Notes under the pieces: model-generated
Database searches by the model: none
What the model was told of the DNA's origin: nothing
The model's input: the letters and a program-made list of their open reading frames with translations, nothing else
Assembly: GCA_964621265.1 (NCBI GenBank)
Contig: CAZULQ010000047.1
Coordinates: forward strand, 1 to 13,335
Reading direction: 5' to 3'
DNA: 13,335 nucleotides
From: Porcipelethomonas sp964621265
GTDB taxonomy: Bacteria > Bacillota > Clostridia > Oscillospirales > Ruminococcaceae
Program-made: the position numbers and the translations under genes
In this document: positions 1 through 7,236 of the stretch, in pieces
Position numbering within the stretch: the first letter of the stretch is position 1
Layout of the letters: every line of letters begins with the position of its first letter

Positions 1-3
1 CTC

Positions 4-11
4 AAAGGAGG
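4..11 (+). promoter_or_regulatory. Ribosome binding site of the hybrid regulator
   Basis: A consensus AAAGGAGG lies 6 bases before the ATG at 18. It decides the start: the reading frame is still open to the left edge of the window, but this strong site argues that the protein begins at 18. It therefore lacks the N-terminal helix-turn-helix usual for LacI proteins. The promoter is outside the window. Confidence 0.85.
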
Positions 12-17
12 ATTGCT

Positions 18-2243
18 ATGGACGCTAACGGAAGAATCGGCATTATAATGCCGGAAATTGCTGACCCACTTGATTATGAACTGCTCAGCGGTATGCAAAA
101 ACAGGCAGCCACACTTGGGTATGACATTGTAATTTATACCGGTATTTTCAACTCACAGTCGGAATTTCAGCAGGATTATTATACAGACGGACTTGAAAAT
201 ATTTACTCGCTGATAAGCAAAAGCAGTCTTGACGGTATTATATTTGCCGCAGAGCGTTTCCGTAACGTCCAGCTTGTTGAAAAAATATATAGTTATCTCA
301 GTCAGACCGATATCCCATGCCTTACACTTGGAGATAAGCATGACGGATTTGCGCACATAAATGCTAAGCAGTACGATGGCATATACGATATTACAAAGCA
401 TCTTATCACAGAGCATGGCTGTAAAAAGCTATATTGTCTTGCAGGGTTTCCCGACCATGAACCCTCTGATGAACGTTTGCAGGGATTCATTGATGCTGTA
501 AACGACTACGGCCTTGCTCTTGATGAAAAGAGTATTCATCATGGCTGGTACTGGAAACAGGTTCCCGTAGAACTTGCTGAAGATATTGTCTCAGGTAAGC
601 TTGAAAAACCTGATGCTGTTGTATGTCTTAACGATGTAATGGCATTTTATTTTCAGAAAACTCTTATTGAAAACGGCATAAGAGTACCTGAAGATATCGC
701 CGTTACAGGCTGTGACGGAGCGTGGCATTCCATAATAAATACACCGCAGATAACCACTGCAGCAGGACGTGACTTACAGCTTGGCGCTGATGCTGTATGC
801 AGTCTTTATGAAATGATAACAGGTAAAAACTGTGAACCTTCAGGCTGTGAACAGTATATCCTTTATGGCAGAAGCTGTGGCTGCAGCTATGACAAAATGG
901 CCGAAAAAAACGGTTTGCTTTTTGTTATGGAAAAAAACGTAAAACAGCTGATGCTGCGTACATACGACAAGAAAACCTTCATTGCAACGGATATCATAAC
1001 CCGCATGGCAGTCTCTGAATCTATTGACGAGCTTATGACTGAGGTCGATAAGGTAGGACATATTCTCAGAAACTGGAAATGGATTGATATATGTCTCTGT
1101 GAGGACTGGAAAATGGATTTTGATAATCCTGATATTTTCCGTCAGACGGGTTTTTCAGATAAAATGTATCTTGCTCTTTCAAAGCGATACGGAGAAAACA
1201 ACGAAAACGGATATATGTTCCCGACATCAGATATCCTCCCCGCCCTCAGTACGCCCCATGAACCATGTGTTATAACACTGACTTCACTCCATTGCAAGGG
1301 ACAGATTTTCGGATACTGCGCCATTGCCTGTGACTCCACAGAAAAAATTGACCTTGACCAGCAATATGTAAGCTGGTGCGATGCCGTTTCAAACGGTTTG
1401 TTCACTCTTCAGAAACAGTTATATGTAAGCTATATTCATCAGCAGATGGAAGCGTTTTCAACTGTCGAGCCTGTTACGGGTATGCTCAACAAGCGTGGTT
1501 TTACTGAGCTTCTGCCTGATACTCTGCATAAGCTCCGCAAGCAGAACAAGGCTTACTCAGTACTTTTCATTTCTCAGATGTCAGACAGCAGTGATTCTGC
1601 ATATGATATGGCTCTGATTACTGCAAATGCATTAAAAAATGTATGCACCTCCGAGCTTTGCGGAAGATTAACATCTGATATTTTTGCAGTCATTATTTCT
1701 GCTGATAATGAAGCAGCACTTAAAGATACTGCTGTTTATCTTTCTGCAAAAGCCGAAGAAAAAATTGATGAACTCCTCGGAAAGCCTTTGAATACCACCG
1801 AGTTGTTTACCGACCTTTCAGCTATCAGCGGAACCAGACCATCTGAAATCGAAAAAAGCTTTGAAAACCAGCTGAAACTGTTTGAGCAGAAAAAGTCTGC
1901 TGAAACAAGTCACTATGCAACCTATAAGGAACAACTCAACAAGCTTCGCAGGGATATTACAATTCACCCTGAAAACGAATGGAGTATTCCTGATATTTCA
2001 AAGCAGATAGGAATAAGCAGAAGTCACCTTCAGAGACTGTACCGCAGCTTGTTTTCCACAAGCGTCAAGGACGACATAATCTCCTCACGAATTGAAAAAG
2101 CCAAACAGCTTCTCGCTCACACAGAGCTTCGTGTACAGGAAATCTCCGAGCAATGCGGTTATAACAACGAAAATCATTTCATGAGACAATTCAAGGAGAA
2201 AACAGGTATTACTGCTCTTCAATACCGTAAAAACTATTACTGA
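18..2243 (+). CDS. Hybrid transcriptional regulator: LacI-type sugar-binding core, GAF-like linker, degenerate GGDEF, C-terminal AraC HTH
   Basis: This is a predicted cytoplasmic one-component regulator of 741 residues with no signal peptide or membrane segment. Residues about 5-290 resemble the periplasmic-binding-protein core of LacI/GalR regulators: a GRIGIIMPEIADP opening, LDGIIF at 71-76, DAVVCLNDVMA at 199-209, VPEDIAVTGCDG at 223-234, and a closing RSCGCS at 285-290. Residues about 295-480 have no clear family by eye; size and position suggest a GAF-like sensor. From E484 the run EPVTGMLNKRGF matches the start of a GGDEF domain, but the signature site reads TSDIF at 552-556, so cyclase activity is unlikely. 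Residues 637-741 are an AraC-type DNA-binding domain with two helix-turn-helix units, about 655-680 and 706-730. The ligand is probably a sugar, but neither sugar nor target promoter can be read here. E. coli XylR is a known precedent for joining a sugar-binding core to an AraC domain; the middle insert is the odd part. Confidence 0.85.
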   Translation: MDANGRIGIIMPEIADPLDYELLSGMQKQAATLGYDIVIYTGIFNSQSEFQQDYYTDGLENIYSLISKSSLDGIIFAAERFRNVQLVEKIYSYLSQTDIPCLTLGDKHDGFAHINAKQYDGIYDITKHLITEHGCKKLYCLAGFPDHEPSDERLQGFIDAVNDYGLALDEKSIHHGWYWKQVPVELAEDIVSGKLEKPDAVVCLNDVMAFYFQKTLIENGIRVPEDIAVTGCDGAWHSIINTPQITTAAGRDLQLGADAVCSLYEMITGKNCEPSGCEQYILYGRSCGCSYDKMAEKNGLLFVMEKNVKQLMLRTYDKKTFIATDIITRMAVSESIDELMTEVDKVGHILRNWKWIDICLCEDWKMDFDNPDIFRQTGFSDKMYLALSKRYGENNENGYMFPTSDILPALSTPHEPCVITLTSLHCKGQIFGYCAIACDSTEKIDLDQQYVSWCDAVSNGLFTLQKQLYVSYIHQQMEAFSTVEPVTGMLNKRGFTELLPDTLHKLRKQNKAYSVLFISQMSDSSDSAYDMALITANALKNVCTSELCGRLTSDIFAVIISADNEAALKDTAVYLSAKAEEKIDELLGKPLNTTELFTDLSAISGTRPSEIEKSFENQLKLFEQKKSAETSHYATYKEQLNKLRRDITIHPENEWSIPDISKQIGISRSHLQRLYRSLFSTSVKDDIISSRIEKAKQLLAHTELRVQEISEQCGYNNENHFMRQFKEKTGITALQYRKNYY

Positions 2244-2247
2244 TACA

Positions 2248-2282
2248 AAAAGCGTACCGACTCAACGAGCCGATACGCTTTT
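2248..2282. terminator. Shared bidirectional terminator hairpin
   Basis: The arms AAAAGCGTA (2248-2256) and TACGCTTTT (2274-2282) pair perfectly. The interior continues as CG and CTC/GAG pairs around an AAC loop, interrupted by two mismatches. Because the outer arm is an A-run on one side and a T-run on the other, the structure can end transcription in both directions. It fits exactly between the stop codons of the two convergent genes. Confidence 0.8.
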
Positions 2283-2299
2283 CATTTACATTTACAACA

Positions 2300-4516
2300 T
2301 CAGTTATTCCAGTCAAGCTCATCAAGAGTAATAACATATTCACTGTTATAGGCTTTGTGCATCATTTCCCTTTCGGTAAATACTTCTGAGTACTTTCCAT
2401 TCTTTACTACAAAGTCTCCGCACCATGTACCAAACCATGCCCATCTTGAATTAGCCGCAATTACCTTGTCAATATCAAAAACAGTACCATTTTCAGTAAG
2501 CGCAATAATCTTATTGCTGTCGGAATATTCCAGCAGTTCTGAGAATTTTGCGTTCTGTGCGCCGTAATTGCGTTCACCTGCGTAAATATCCTCACCTATA
2601 ATATCAACATAGTCATCGCCCGGATACCACTCAGGATTCTGACCGTTCCATACCCATATCAGATTATTACAGCCATAAACATTGGTAAGCTGGTCATAGA
2701 GATAATACCAGAGCTTCTTATATGCATCAGGTCCCTTTGCACCCCACCAGAACCAGCCTCCCGACGCTTCATGAAGAGGTCTCCACAAAACAGGTACTCC
2801 TGCATCACGCAGACGATTGAGCTGCTTTGCAATTTCGGCAATGTCCGCATCAATAAGCGCCTTGCCTTCAGGGTCGCTGCCATTCATTACTGCCGCAATA
2901 TCAAAATCAGTATTTGAAGTATTGAATCCGCCCCACCATCTTGGAGTGCCTTCAGCGGTATCTCCCGCCTTCATATACTTGTCAGGAGCATTCCAATGCC
3001 AGCAGAATGTTGATATACCACCGTTTTTATGGAAATCCATTGCAGTTTCAACCGCATTTGACCTTGCACCCTTAGCAACTCGTGAAGGACAGTAGTCCAT
3101 CATATCAAGTCCGACAATAGCAGGATATTTTCCTGTTGCCTCATATATAGCCTTGAATTCATCACCATTCATGCCGTCATTGCAGACCTGTCCTGAAAGA
3201 GTGTACTTTCCATAGCTGTCACAAAGATAGCTGAACAGCTTTTTAGTATTCTCATCTGCATTCGGATTGATGAGCTTATTCTCAACATTATAAACGCTGT
3301 CTGAAATCGCTTCATCATTTGTAACCTTAAGGCTGTCAACCATTATCCAGCCCCATGACTTTTTAATAGAAACTGTATGCTTTCCCGCTGAAAGTACAAC
3401 TCTGCGAAGTGAAGCTTCGGTATATGTATCACCTTTACTGTCAAATCCGCCTGTATTTTCTCCGTCAACAAGTATTTCGTTGTACTTGTCTCCGCCAAGT
3501 CCCTTTGATGTAATAGTGAGACAATAGCTTCCTGCTGTCGGCACTTCAATTGTAAAATCAAGATTATCATTATCGCCAGAGAAGTTTCCGACTGCCTTTC
3601 CACCCGAAGCAAAAGAATCATTGCTTATTGTATTGCTACCGTAAATCGCAGCATTTTCCGCTTCATAAACCGCCTCAAAATTCTGATTCTGCGGAGGCTC
3701 CTGCTCAGTAGTAAGAAGTCTTTTCATCATTATCATATCAAAGACATTGAGCTTATTATCTTCGCACAGGTCTCCTGCTTTCCAGTCAGATAGTTCAGCA
3801 CTATTAACGCCGAGTATCCATTTCTGCATTGCAACAACGTCAGCTACATCAAATTCTCCGTCACTGTTTACATCGCCCTTTACAAAGCTTTCATCTGATT
3901 CAGCGGAAAGATTTTTATAAACATTCTCGTACATTGTCTCCGCCCAGAGCTTTCTCATTGCCTCATAGCCTTCTGAATTCGGATGAACACCGTCTTCACT
4001 CAGTCCCCATGTATTATTACGGAAAAACTCATCAAAATCAGGACCATGCACAAGCTTGTCACCGTATTCGCTGTAAAGCTTTTCTATCATAGCATTATAG
4101 TAACCTGTATTTGAGCCGACATCTGAATTTGTTGCATAAGGTATCTTAGGCAGTACAGGCACCTTTCCCGCATTAAGTACAGCGTCAATCATATACTTTG
4201 TATTCTCATAATAGCTTTGCACATTATTCGGATTGCCCCAGCAATCATTTGTGCCATATGCTATACTTACATATTTTGCAGGACTAATGCTTAGCCACTT
4301 ATCAATATTCTCTTTGCCGTCACGGCTTGATATACCGCCTATTCCTCCGCTTGCGTCGCTTAGTGAAACTACGGAAGATGTATTTTCACCTGTGTTGAAA
4401 ATAACGCCGTTTTCTAATTCGTATACACTGCTTTCCGCTTCTGTTTCAAAAGGAAAAAGAAGTAAAGTGTTTAATGATAGTGCCGATGCAATAACTGCTG
4501 ATATTAATTTTTTCAT
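2300..4516 (-). CDS. Secreted multidomain mannanase: truncated SGNH esterase, dockerin, CBM35, GH26
   Basis: This is a predicted extracellular, cellulosome-attached beta-1,4-mannanase of 738 residues. An upstream in-frame GTG at 4525 is possible, but GAGGGTG sits 6 bases before the ATG at 4516 and overlaps that GTG, so the ATG is preferred. In order: a signal peptide at 1-27 (KK, hydrophobic stretch, cut after ETEA); a short piece resembling the start of a CBM35 (31-58); an SGNH-hydrolase segment (about 58-202) with GTND at 88-91 and DGVH at 175-178 but no GDS serine block; a type I dockerin (214-268) with two calcium loops; a CBM35 (283-399); and a GH26 domain (about 411-738). In GH26 the acid/base is E583 in WRPLHEASGG and the likely nucleophile is E675 in ALTENG. 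Both are present and the domain is full length, so mannanase activity is expected. Esterase activity, presumably mannan deacetylation, is doubtful without the serine. The second dockerin loop has C251 where Asn is usual. The substrate is inferred from the family. Confidence 0.9.
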   Translation of the reverse strand: MKKLISAVIASALSLNTLLLFPFETEAESSVYELENGVIFNTGENTSSVVSLSDASGGIGGISSRDGKENIDKWLSISPAKYVSIAYGTNDCWGNPNNVQSYYENTKYMIDAVLNAGKVPVLPKIPYATNSDVGSNTGYYNAMIEKLYSEYGDKLVHGPDFDEFFRNNTWGLSEDGVHPNSEGYEAMRKLWAETMYENVYKNLSAESDESFVKGDVNSDGEFDVADVVAMQKWILGVNSAELSDWKAGDLCEDNKLNVFDMIMMKRLLTTEQEPPQNQNFEAVYEAENAAIYGSNTISNDSFASGGKAVGNFSGDNDNLDFTIEVPTAGSYCLTITSKGLGGDKYNEILVDGENTGGFDSKGDTYTEASLRRVVLSAGKHTVSIKKSWGWIMVDSLKVTNDEAISDSVYNVENKLINPNADENTKKLFSYLCDSYGKYTLSGQVCNDGMNGDEFKAIYEATGKYPAIVGLDMMDYCPSRVAKGARSNAVETAMDFHKNGGISTFCWHWNAPDKYMKAGDTAEGTPRWWGGFNTSNTDFDIAAVMNGSDPEGKALIDADIAEIAKQLNRLRDAGVPVLWRPLHEASGGWFWWGAKGPDAYKKLWYYLYDQLTNVYGCNNLIWVWNGQNPEWYPGDDYVDIIGEDIYAGERNYGAQNAKFSELLEYSDSNKIIALTENGTVFDIDKVIAANSRWAWFGTWCGDFVVKNGKYSEVFTEREMMHKAYNSEYVITLDELDWNN

Positions 4517-4560
4517 GTATATCACCCTCGTAAAAAAATGGTGTTTATTCTTCTATATTA

Positions 4561-4588
4561 ATTTTACACTATTTCTTAAAAGAATCAA
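4561..4588 (-). promoter_or_regulatory. Possible promoter of the mannanase gene
   Basis: Read on the minus strand, TTGATT (4588-4583) is followed after 16 bases by TAAAAT (4566-4561), about 45 bases before the start codon. Spacing and position are right, but each hexamer differs from consensus and the region is very AT-rich, so chance matches are likely. The rest of the 150-base gap to the MATE gene holds only an AT-rich palindrome. Confidence 0.4.
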
Positions 4589-4635
4589 ATGATATTTCAG
4601 ACCAATATTCACACATTTTGCATCAATACCTTTTT

Positions 4636-4665
4636 ACAAATCAATATTTTAAAAATATTATTTGT
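4636..4665. repeat. AT-rich imperfect palindrome after the MATE gene
   Basis: The arms ACAAAT (4636-4641) plus AATATTTT (4643-4650) pair with AAAATATT (4652-4659) plus ATTTGT (4660-4665). One base is bulged and the centre is a single A. The structure begins directly downstream of the MATE stop codon. There is no GC core and no clear T-run on the minus strand, so it is a poor intrinsic terminator. It could be a processing site or an operator for the mannanase gene, or nothing. Confidence 0.5.
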
Positions 4666-4666
4666 T

Positions 4667-6016
4667 TCAAGCAGTAGAAACACTGTCATTCTCTTTCAGC
4701 TTGCGTCTTATAATCACCGCATATGCTCCGGCATTAAGCAACAATGCTGCTATCCATGCCGCTACACTTGCGTAGGCTGTTGCCTCAAAGCCAAATGGCT
4801 CTATAAATAACAGAATAACTACAACTCTCATTATCATTTCAAGGATTCCTGAACACATTGGTACAAACGGGAAACCCATACCCTGAACTCCGCTTCTGAA
4901 TATGAAAAGAAAATTTACTGCAAACATAAATCCGCCGCATATAGGCATGAACCTTACTGCTATTGCTATTCTTTCGCTTTCATTGAGCATGAACTCTGCT
5001 ATAGTTTCAGGAATGAACATCATTACAGAACCAAATACAAGATATGTTATAAGGGCTATGGTGAAGCACACCTTCAGACCCTCGTTGATTCTGCTGTATT
5101 TCTTTGCACCGTAATTCTGACTCGCAAAGGAGGACATTGTAAATCCCGCTGTGCAGGCAGGGTCCATAAAAAGATTGAGATATTTCATGCATATTGAATA
5201 TGCAGATGTGTAGGCAAGTCCGAGATTGTTTACAAATGACTGAACCACCATGCTTCCTACTGCTGTTATGGAATTCATAAATGCCATGGCTATGCCGTTT
5301 TTCATAAGGTTTACATACATTCCTACATCTCTTGCAAAATCCTTCATTGTAAGTCTTATAATTTCTATTTTGCGAATCTTCATAAAGCATATAATTGCCG
5401 ATACAACCTGCGCAATTATTGTTGCCGCAGCAGGTCCTTCCACTCCCGTATGCATAACAAATATTGTTATACTATTGAGTGCCACATTTATAACAGATGA
5501 TGCAATTATTGCAATAAGCGGAGTTTTGCTGTCGCCGAGCGCTCTTAGTATAGATGCACACATGTTATATGCAATTGTTGTTGCAAGTCCTCCGAAAATG
5601 ATATATCCGTAAAGCAGACTGTCACCAATAATAGCAGAGTCTGTTTTAAGGAGGAGCAGAATGTCCCTGAGGAATACGACACTGAGTACTGTAAGCAGTA
5701 CTGTAATTCCTACTGCAAGCTTGATTGACGACGCAATCGCTTTTCGCAGACCGCTGTAATCCTTTGCACCATAATTCTGTGCAATAGAAACAGAAAATCC
5801 GTTTGTAAGACCTGTTGAAAAACCTATAATCAGAAATGTCAGCGAAGCCATATTGCCGACCGCCGCTGTTGCATCGTCTCCGAGTCCCTTGGCAATAATA
5901 GCTGTATCCGCCATTGTGTATACCTGCTGAAGCAGGTTAGTAAATAACATTGGAAAATAAAATGCCAGTATAAGTCTGCTGACTTTTCCCTTTGTAAGAT
6001 CATAAGTCTGTGCCAT
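4667..6016 (-). CDS. MATE-family multidrug/metabolite exporter
   Basis: This is a predicted inner-membrane antiporter of 449 residues, the normal length for the MATE family. It would export cationic compounds or metabolites in exchange for Na+ or H+. The sequence is hydrophobic throughout, with about 12 membrane helices in two similar halves. The opening (LTKGKVSRLILAFYFPML, then NLLQQVYTMADTAIIAK) is typical of NorM/DinF-like clostridial MATE proteins, as are the FSVSIAQNYGAKDY segment and its second-half counterpart SSFASQNYGAKKYS. The longest frame begins with GTG at 6028, but that codon overlaps the GGAGGTG ribosome binding site; the ATG at 6016 lies 9 bases beyond it and is chosen. The gene is divergent from an AraC regulator whose promoter overlaps its own, so that regulator may control export. 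The substrate cannot be told from the sequence. Confidence 0.93.
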   Translation of the reverse strand: MAQTYDLTKGKVSRLILAFYFPMLFTNLLQQVYTMADTAIIAKGLGDDATAAVGNMASLTFLIIGFSTGLTNGFSVSIAQNYGAKDYSGLRKAIASSIKLAVGITVLLTVLSVVFLRDILLLLKTDSAIIGDSLLYGYIIFGGLATTIAYNMCASILRALGDSKTPLIAIIASSVINVALNSITIFVMHTGVEGPAAATIIAQVVSAIICFMKIRKIEIIRLTMKDFARDVGMYVNLMKNGIAMAFMNSITAVGSMVVQSFVNNLGLAYTSAYSICMKYLNLFMDPACTAGFTMSSFASQNYGAKKYSRINEGLKVCFTIALITYLVFGSVMMFIPETIAEFMLNESERIAIAVRFMPICGGFMFAVNFLFIFRSGVQGMGFPFVPMCSGILEMIMRVVVILLFIEPFGFEATAYASVAAWIAALLLNAGAYAVIIRRKLKENDSVSTA

Positions 6017-6064
6017 TACATTCAACACCTCCGTTTTGATTATTATACTTTAATCAAACTGTAA

Positions 6065-6094
6065 TTTATATCAGATTTCTTGACTTTTTATCAA
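6065..6094 (-). promoter_or_regulatory. Promoter of the MATE gene
   Basis: On the minus strand, TTGATA (6094-6089), an 18-base spacer and TATAAA (6070-6065) lie about 50 bases before the start codon. This -35 hexamer sits inside the spacer of the opposing promoter, so polymerase probably cannot occupy both at once. A further TATAAT-like box nearer the gene has no good -35 partner. Confidence 0.55.
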
Positions 6095-6108
6095 AAATAC
6101 GATATAAT
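6080..6108 (+). promoter_or_regulatory. Promoter of the AraC-family regulator
   Basis: TTGACT (6080-6085), a 17-base spacer and a perfect TATAAT (6103-6108) form a near-consensus housekeeping promoter. Transcription would start near 6115, giving a leader of about 65 bases with no obvious hairpin. Confidence 0.8.
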
Positions 6109-6179
6109 GTGCTTGACAAAAACTTCAGAAAAATCCATTACAAAAAGCAAGTGTTGTTTTCTTCAAAGGAGATGATTTT

Positions 6180-6938
6180 ATGAATACAAACAGGGATCTC
6201 AATTACCTTCTTTATGTACAAAAGCTTAATGGTTTTACACGTACTGCCTTCAACAGTGAGCTCGAAGATTACATATTCATTCAGTCGGGAGATGTAGAAA
6301 GAGTAAAGGCAAACTTTGCAGTTACACGTAAAGATTTTTTATCAGGCAAAGCCCAGCTCTCCGATGACCCTGTAAGAAATGTCATGTATCATCTTGTGGG
6401 ATGCGCTGCTATGGCCTGCCGTATTTGCGTTGAGGGCGGTATGCCACATGATGTTGCATATGCGCTGAGTGATATCTATATACGCAGGGCTGACAAGTGT
6501 ACCTGCTGTGAGGACATAATCGACCTGTTTGAAATGATGCAGATAGACTTTGCACAGCGTATGCTGGAAATCCGAAAAAATAACGCTATTTCCATTCATA
6601 TAAGACGATGCATCAATTATATATACCAGAATCTGCATGGCGACCTCACTGTCAACACACTTGCAAAGCTTCATAATCTTAATCCTTCTTATCTGTCAAA
6701 GCTTTTCCTCAAAGAAACAGGCATGCCCATAAAGGACTTTATCAATGACGTAAAGGTCACCACCGCTGAAAACATGCTTAAATATACGGATTTTTCTTTA
6801 CTTGATATTTCTATAACCCTCGGTTTTTCATCCCAGAGTGCATTTGGCAGTGTGTTCAAGGCACACACAGGCATCACTCCAAAAAAGTACAGGGACAAAT
6901 TCTATATGAATGAAATATCCTCTAATTTACATTTGTAA
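6180..6938 (+). CDS. AraC-family transcriptional regulator
   Basis: This is a predicted DNA-binding regulator of 252 residues. The start ATG follows AAAGGAG (6165-6171) at 8 bases. Residues about 150-245 form the AraC/XylS domain, with the first helix-turn-helix near 156-178 (LTVNTLAKLHNLNPSYLSKLF) and the second near 206-229, closing with GITPKKYR. The N-terminal 140 residues are not the sugar-binding cupin of E. coli AraC. They match a helical sensor type common in clostridial AraC proteins, recognisable from GDVERVKANF, LSDDPVRNVMY and EGGMPHDVAYALSDIYI. That domain's signal is unknown to me. Six cysteines fall within residues 75-110, including CTCC at 107-110, which would suit redox or metal sensing, but this is speculation. 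Divergence from the MATE gene through an overlapping promoter pair suggests it controls that gene and itself. It is separated from the fucose operon by a strong terminator, though it could still act on it. Confidence 0.92.
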   Translation: MNTNRDLNYLLYVQKLNGFTRTAFNSELEDYIFIQSGDVERVKANFAVTRKDFLSGKAQLSDDPVRNVMYHLVGCAAMACRICVEGGMPHDVAYALSDIYIRRADKCTCCEDIIDLFEMMQIDFAQRMLEIRKNNAISIHIRRCINYIYQNLHGDLTVNTLAKLHNLNPSYLSKLFLKETGMPIKDFINDVKVTTAENMLKYTDFSLLDISITLGFSSQSAFGSVFKAHTGITPKKYRDKFYMNEISSNLHL

Positions 6939-7002
6939 ATCAACGTAATTGAACTCTTACTTGCATATTATATACTGCTATATCAAACCCATCACTATCT
7001 CG

Positions 7003-7033
7003 AGCAGCCGCTTCAAGCGGCTGTTTCTTTTTA
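7003..7033 (+). terminator. Intrinsic terminator of the AraC regulator gene
   Basis: CAGCCGCT (7005-7012) pairs with AGCGGCTG (7016-7023) around a three-base TCA loop, extended outward by A-T and G-T pairs. It is followed by TTTCTTTTT. This is a GC-rich stem with a T-run, a textbook rho-independent terminator about 65 bases after the stop codon. Confidence 0.92.
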
Positions 7034-7163
7034 CTTACTTTTATTTTACACTAAGGTCAAAAAGCAATATTTCAGGCATTAAATACAACAATGCTATAAA
7101 ATTATTACTCATCAAATATAAGCACACTCTATTTGAAACTGGGATGAAAGCAGATAATATCGA

Positions 7164-7194
7164 ATTTCAAATTAAAATATAAAACTTTTGAAAT
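7164..7194. repeat. Inverted repeat upstream of the fuc promoter, possible operator
   Basis: ATTTCAAA (7164-7171) and TTTGAAAT (7187-7194) are perfect 8-base inverted arms separated by 15 bases. The right arm ends 4 bases before the -35 hexamer. Position and symmetry suit an activator or repressor site for a dimeric regulator, but the composition is AT-rich and no second copy was seen. Confidence 0.45.
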
Positions 7195-7198
7195 GTAC

Positions 7199-7227
7199 TG
7201 GACAATATGTCTAAAAAAGTATATAAT
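7199..7227 (+). promoter_or_regulatory. Promoter of the fucA-fucU-fucK-fucI operon
   Basis: TGGACA (7199-7204), a 17-base spacer and a perfect TATAAT (7222-7227) differ from the housekeeping consensus at one base. The predicted transcript start is near 7234, leaving a leader of about 88 bases. The -35 is part of a small GACA-ATA-TGTC inverted repeat (7201-7211), which could be an operator half-site pair. Confidence 0.8.
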
Positions 7228-7236
7228 AAGAGAGTA

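Noticed and set aside
1464..1910. Active diguanylate cyclase in the hybrid regulator
   Set aside because: The GGDEF signature is replaced by TSDIF, which lacks the glycines and acidic pair needed for GTP and metal binding.
4233..4592. A 119-codon plus-strand frame opposite the start of the mannanase gene
   Set aside because: It lies antisense to clear signal-peptide and SGNH coding sequence, lacks a ribosome binding site and shows no recognisable motif.
4613..4666. Canonical rho-independent terminator for the MATE gene
   Set aside because: The palindrome there has no GC pairs in its core and no T-run following it on the minus strand, so it is listed only as a repeat.
6927..6938. The 12-mer TTACATTTGTAA occurs both over the AraC stop codon and at 11771-11782 in the fucI hairpin
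   Set aside because: A few exact 12-base matches are expected by chance in 13 kb of AT-rich DNA, and the two contexts are unrelated.
6949..7182. A 77-codon plus-strand frame after the AraC gene
   Set aside because: It starts with TTG, has no ribosome binding site, runs straight through the strong terminator at 7003-7033 and shows low-complexity AT-driven composition.
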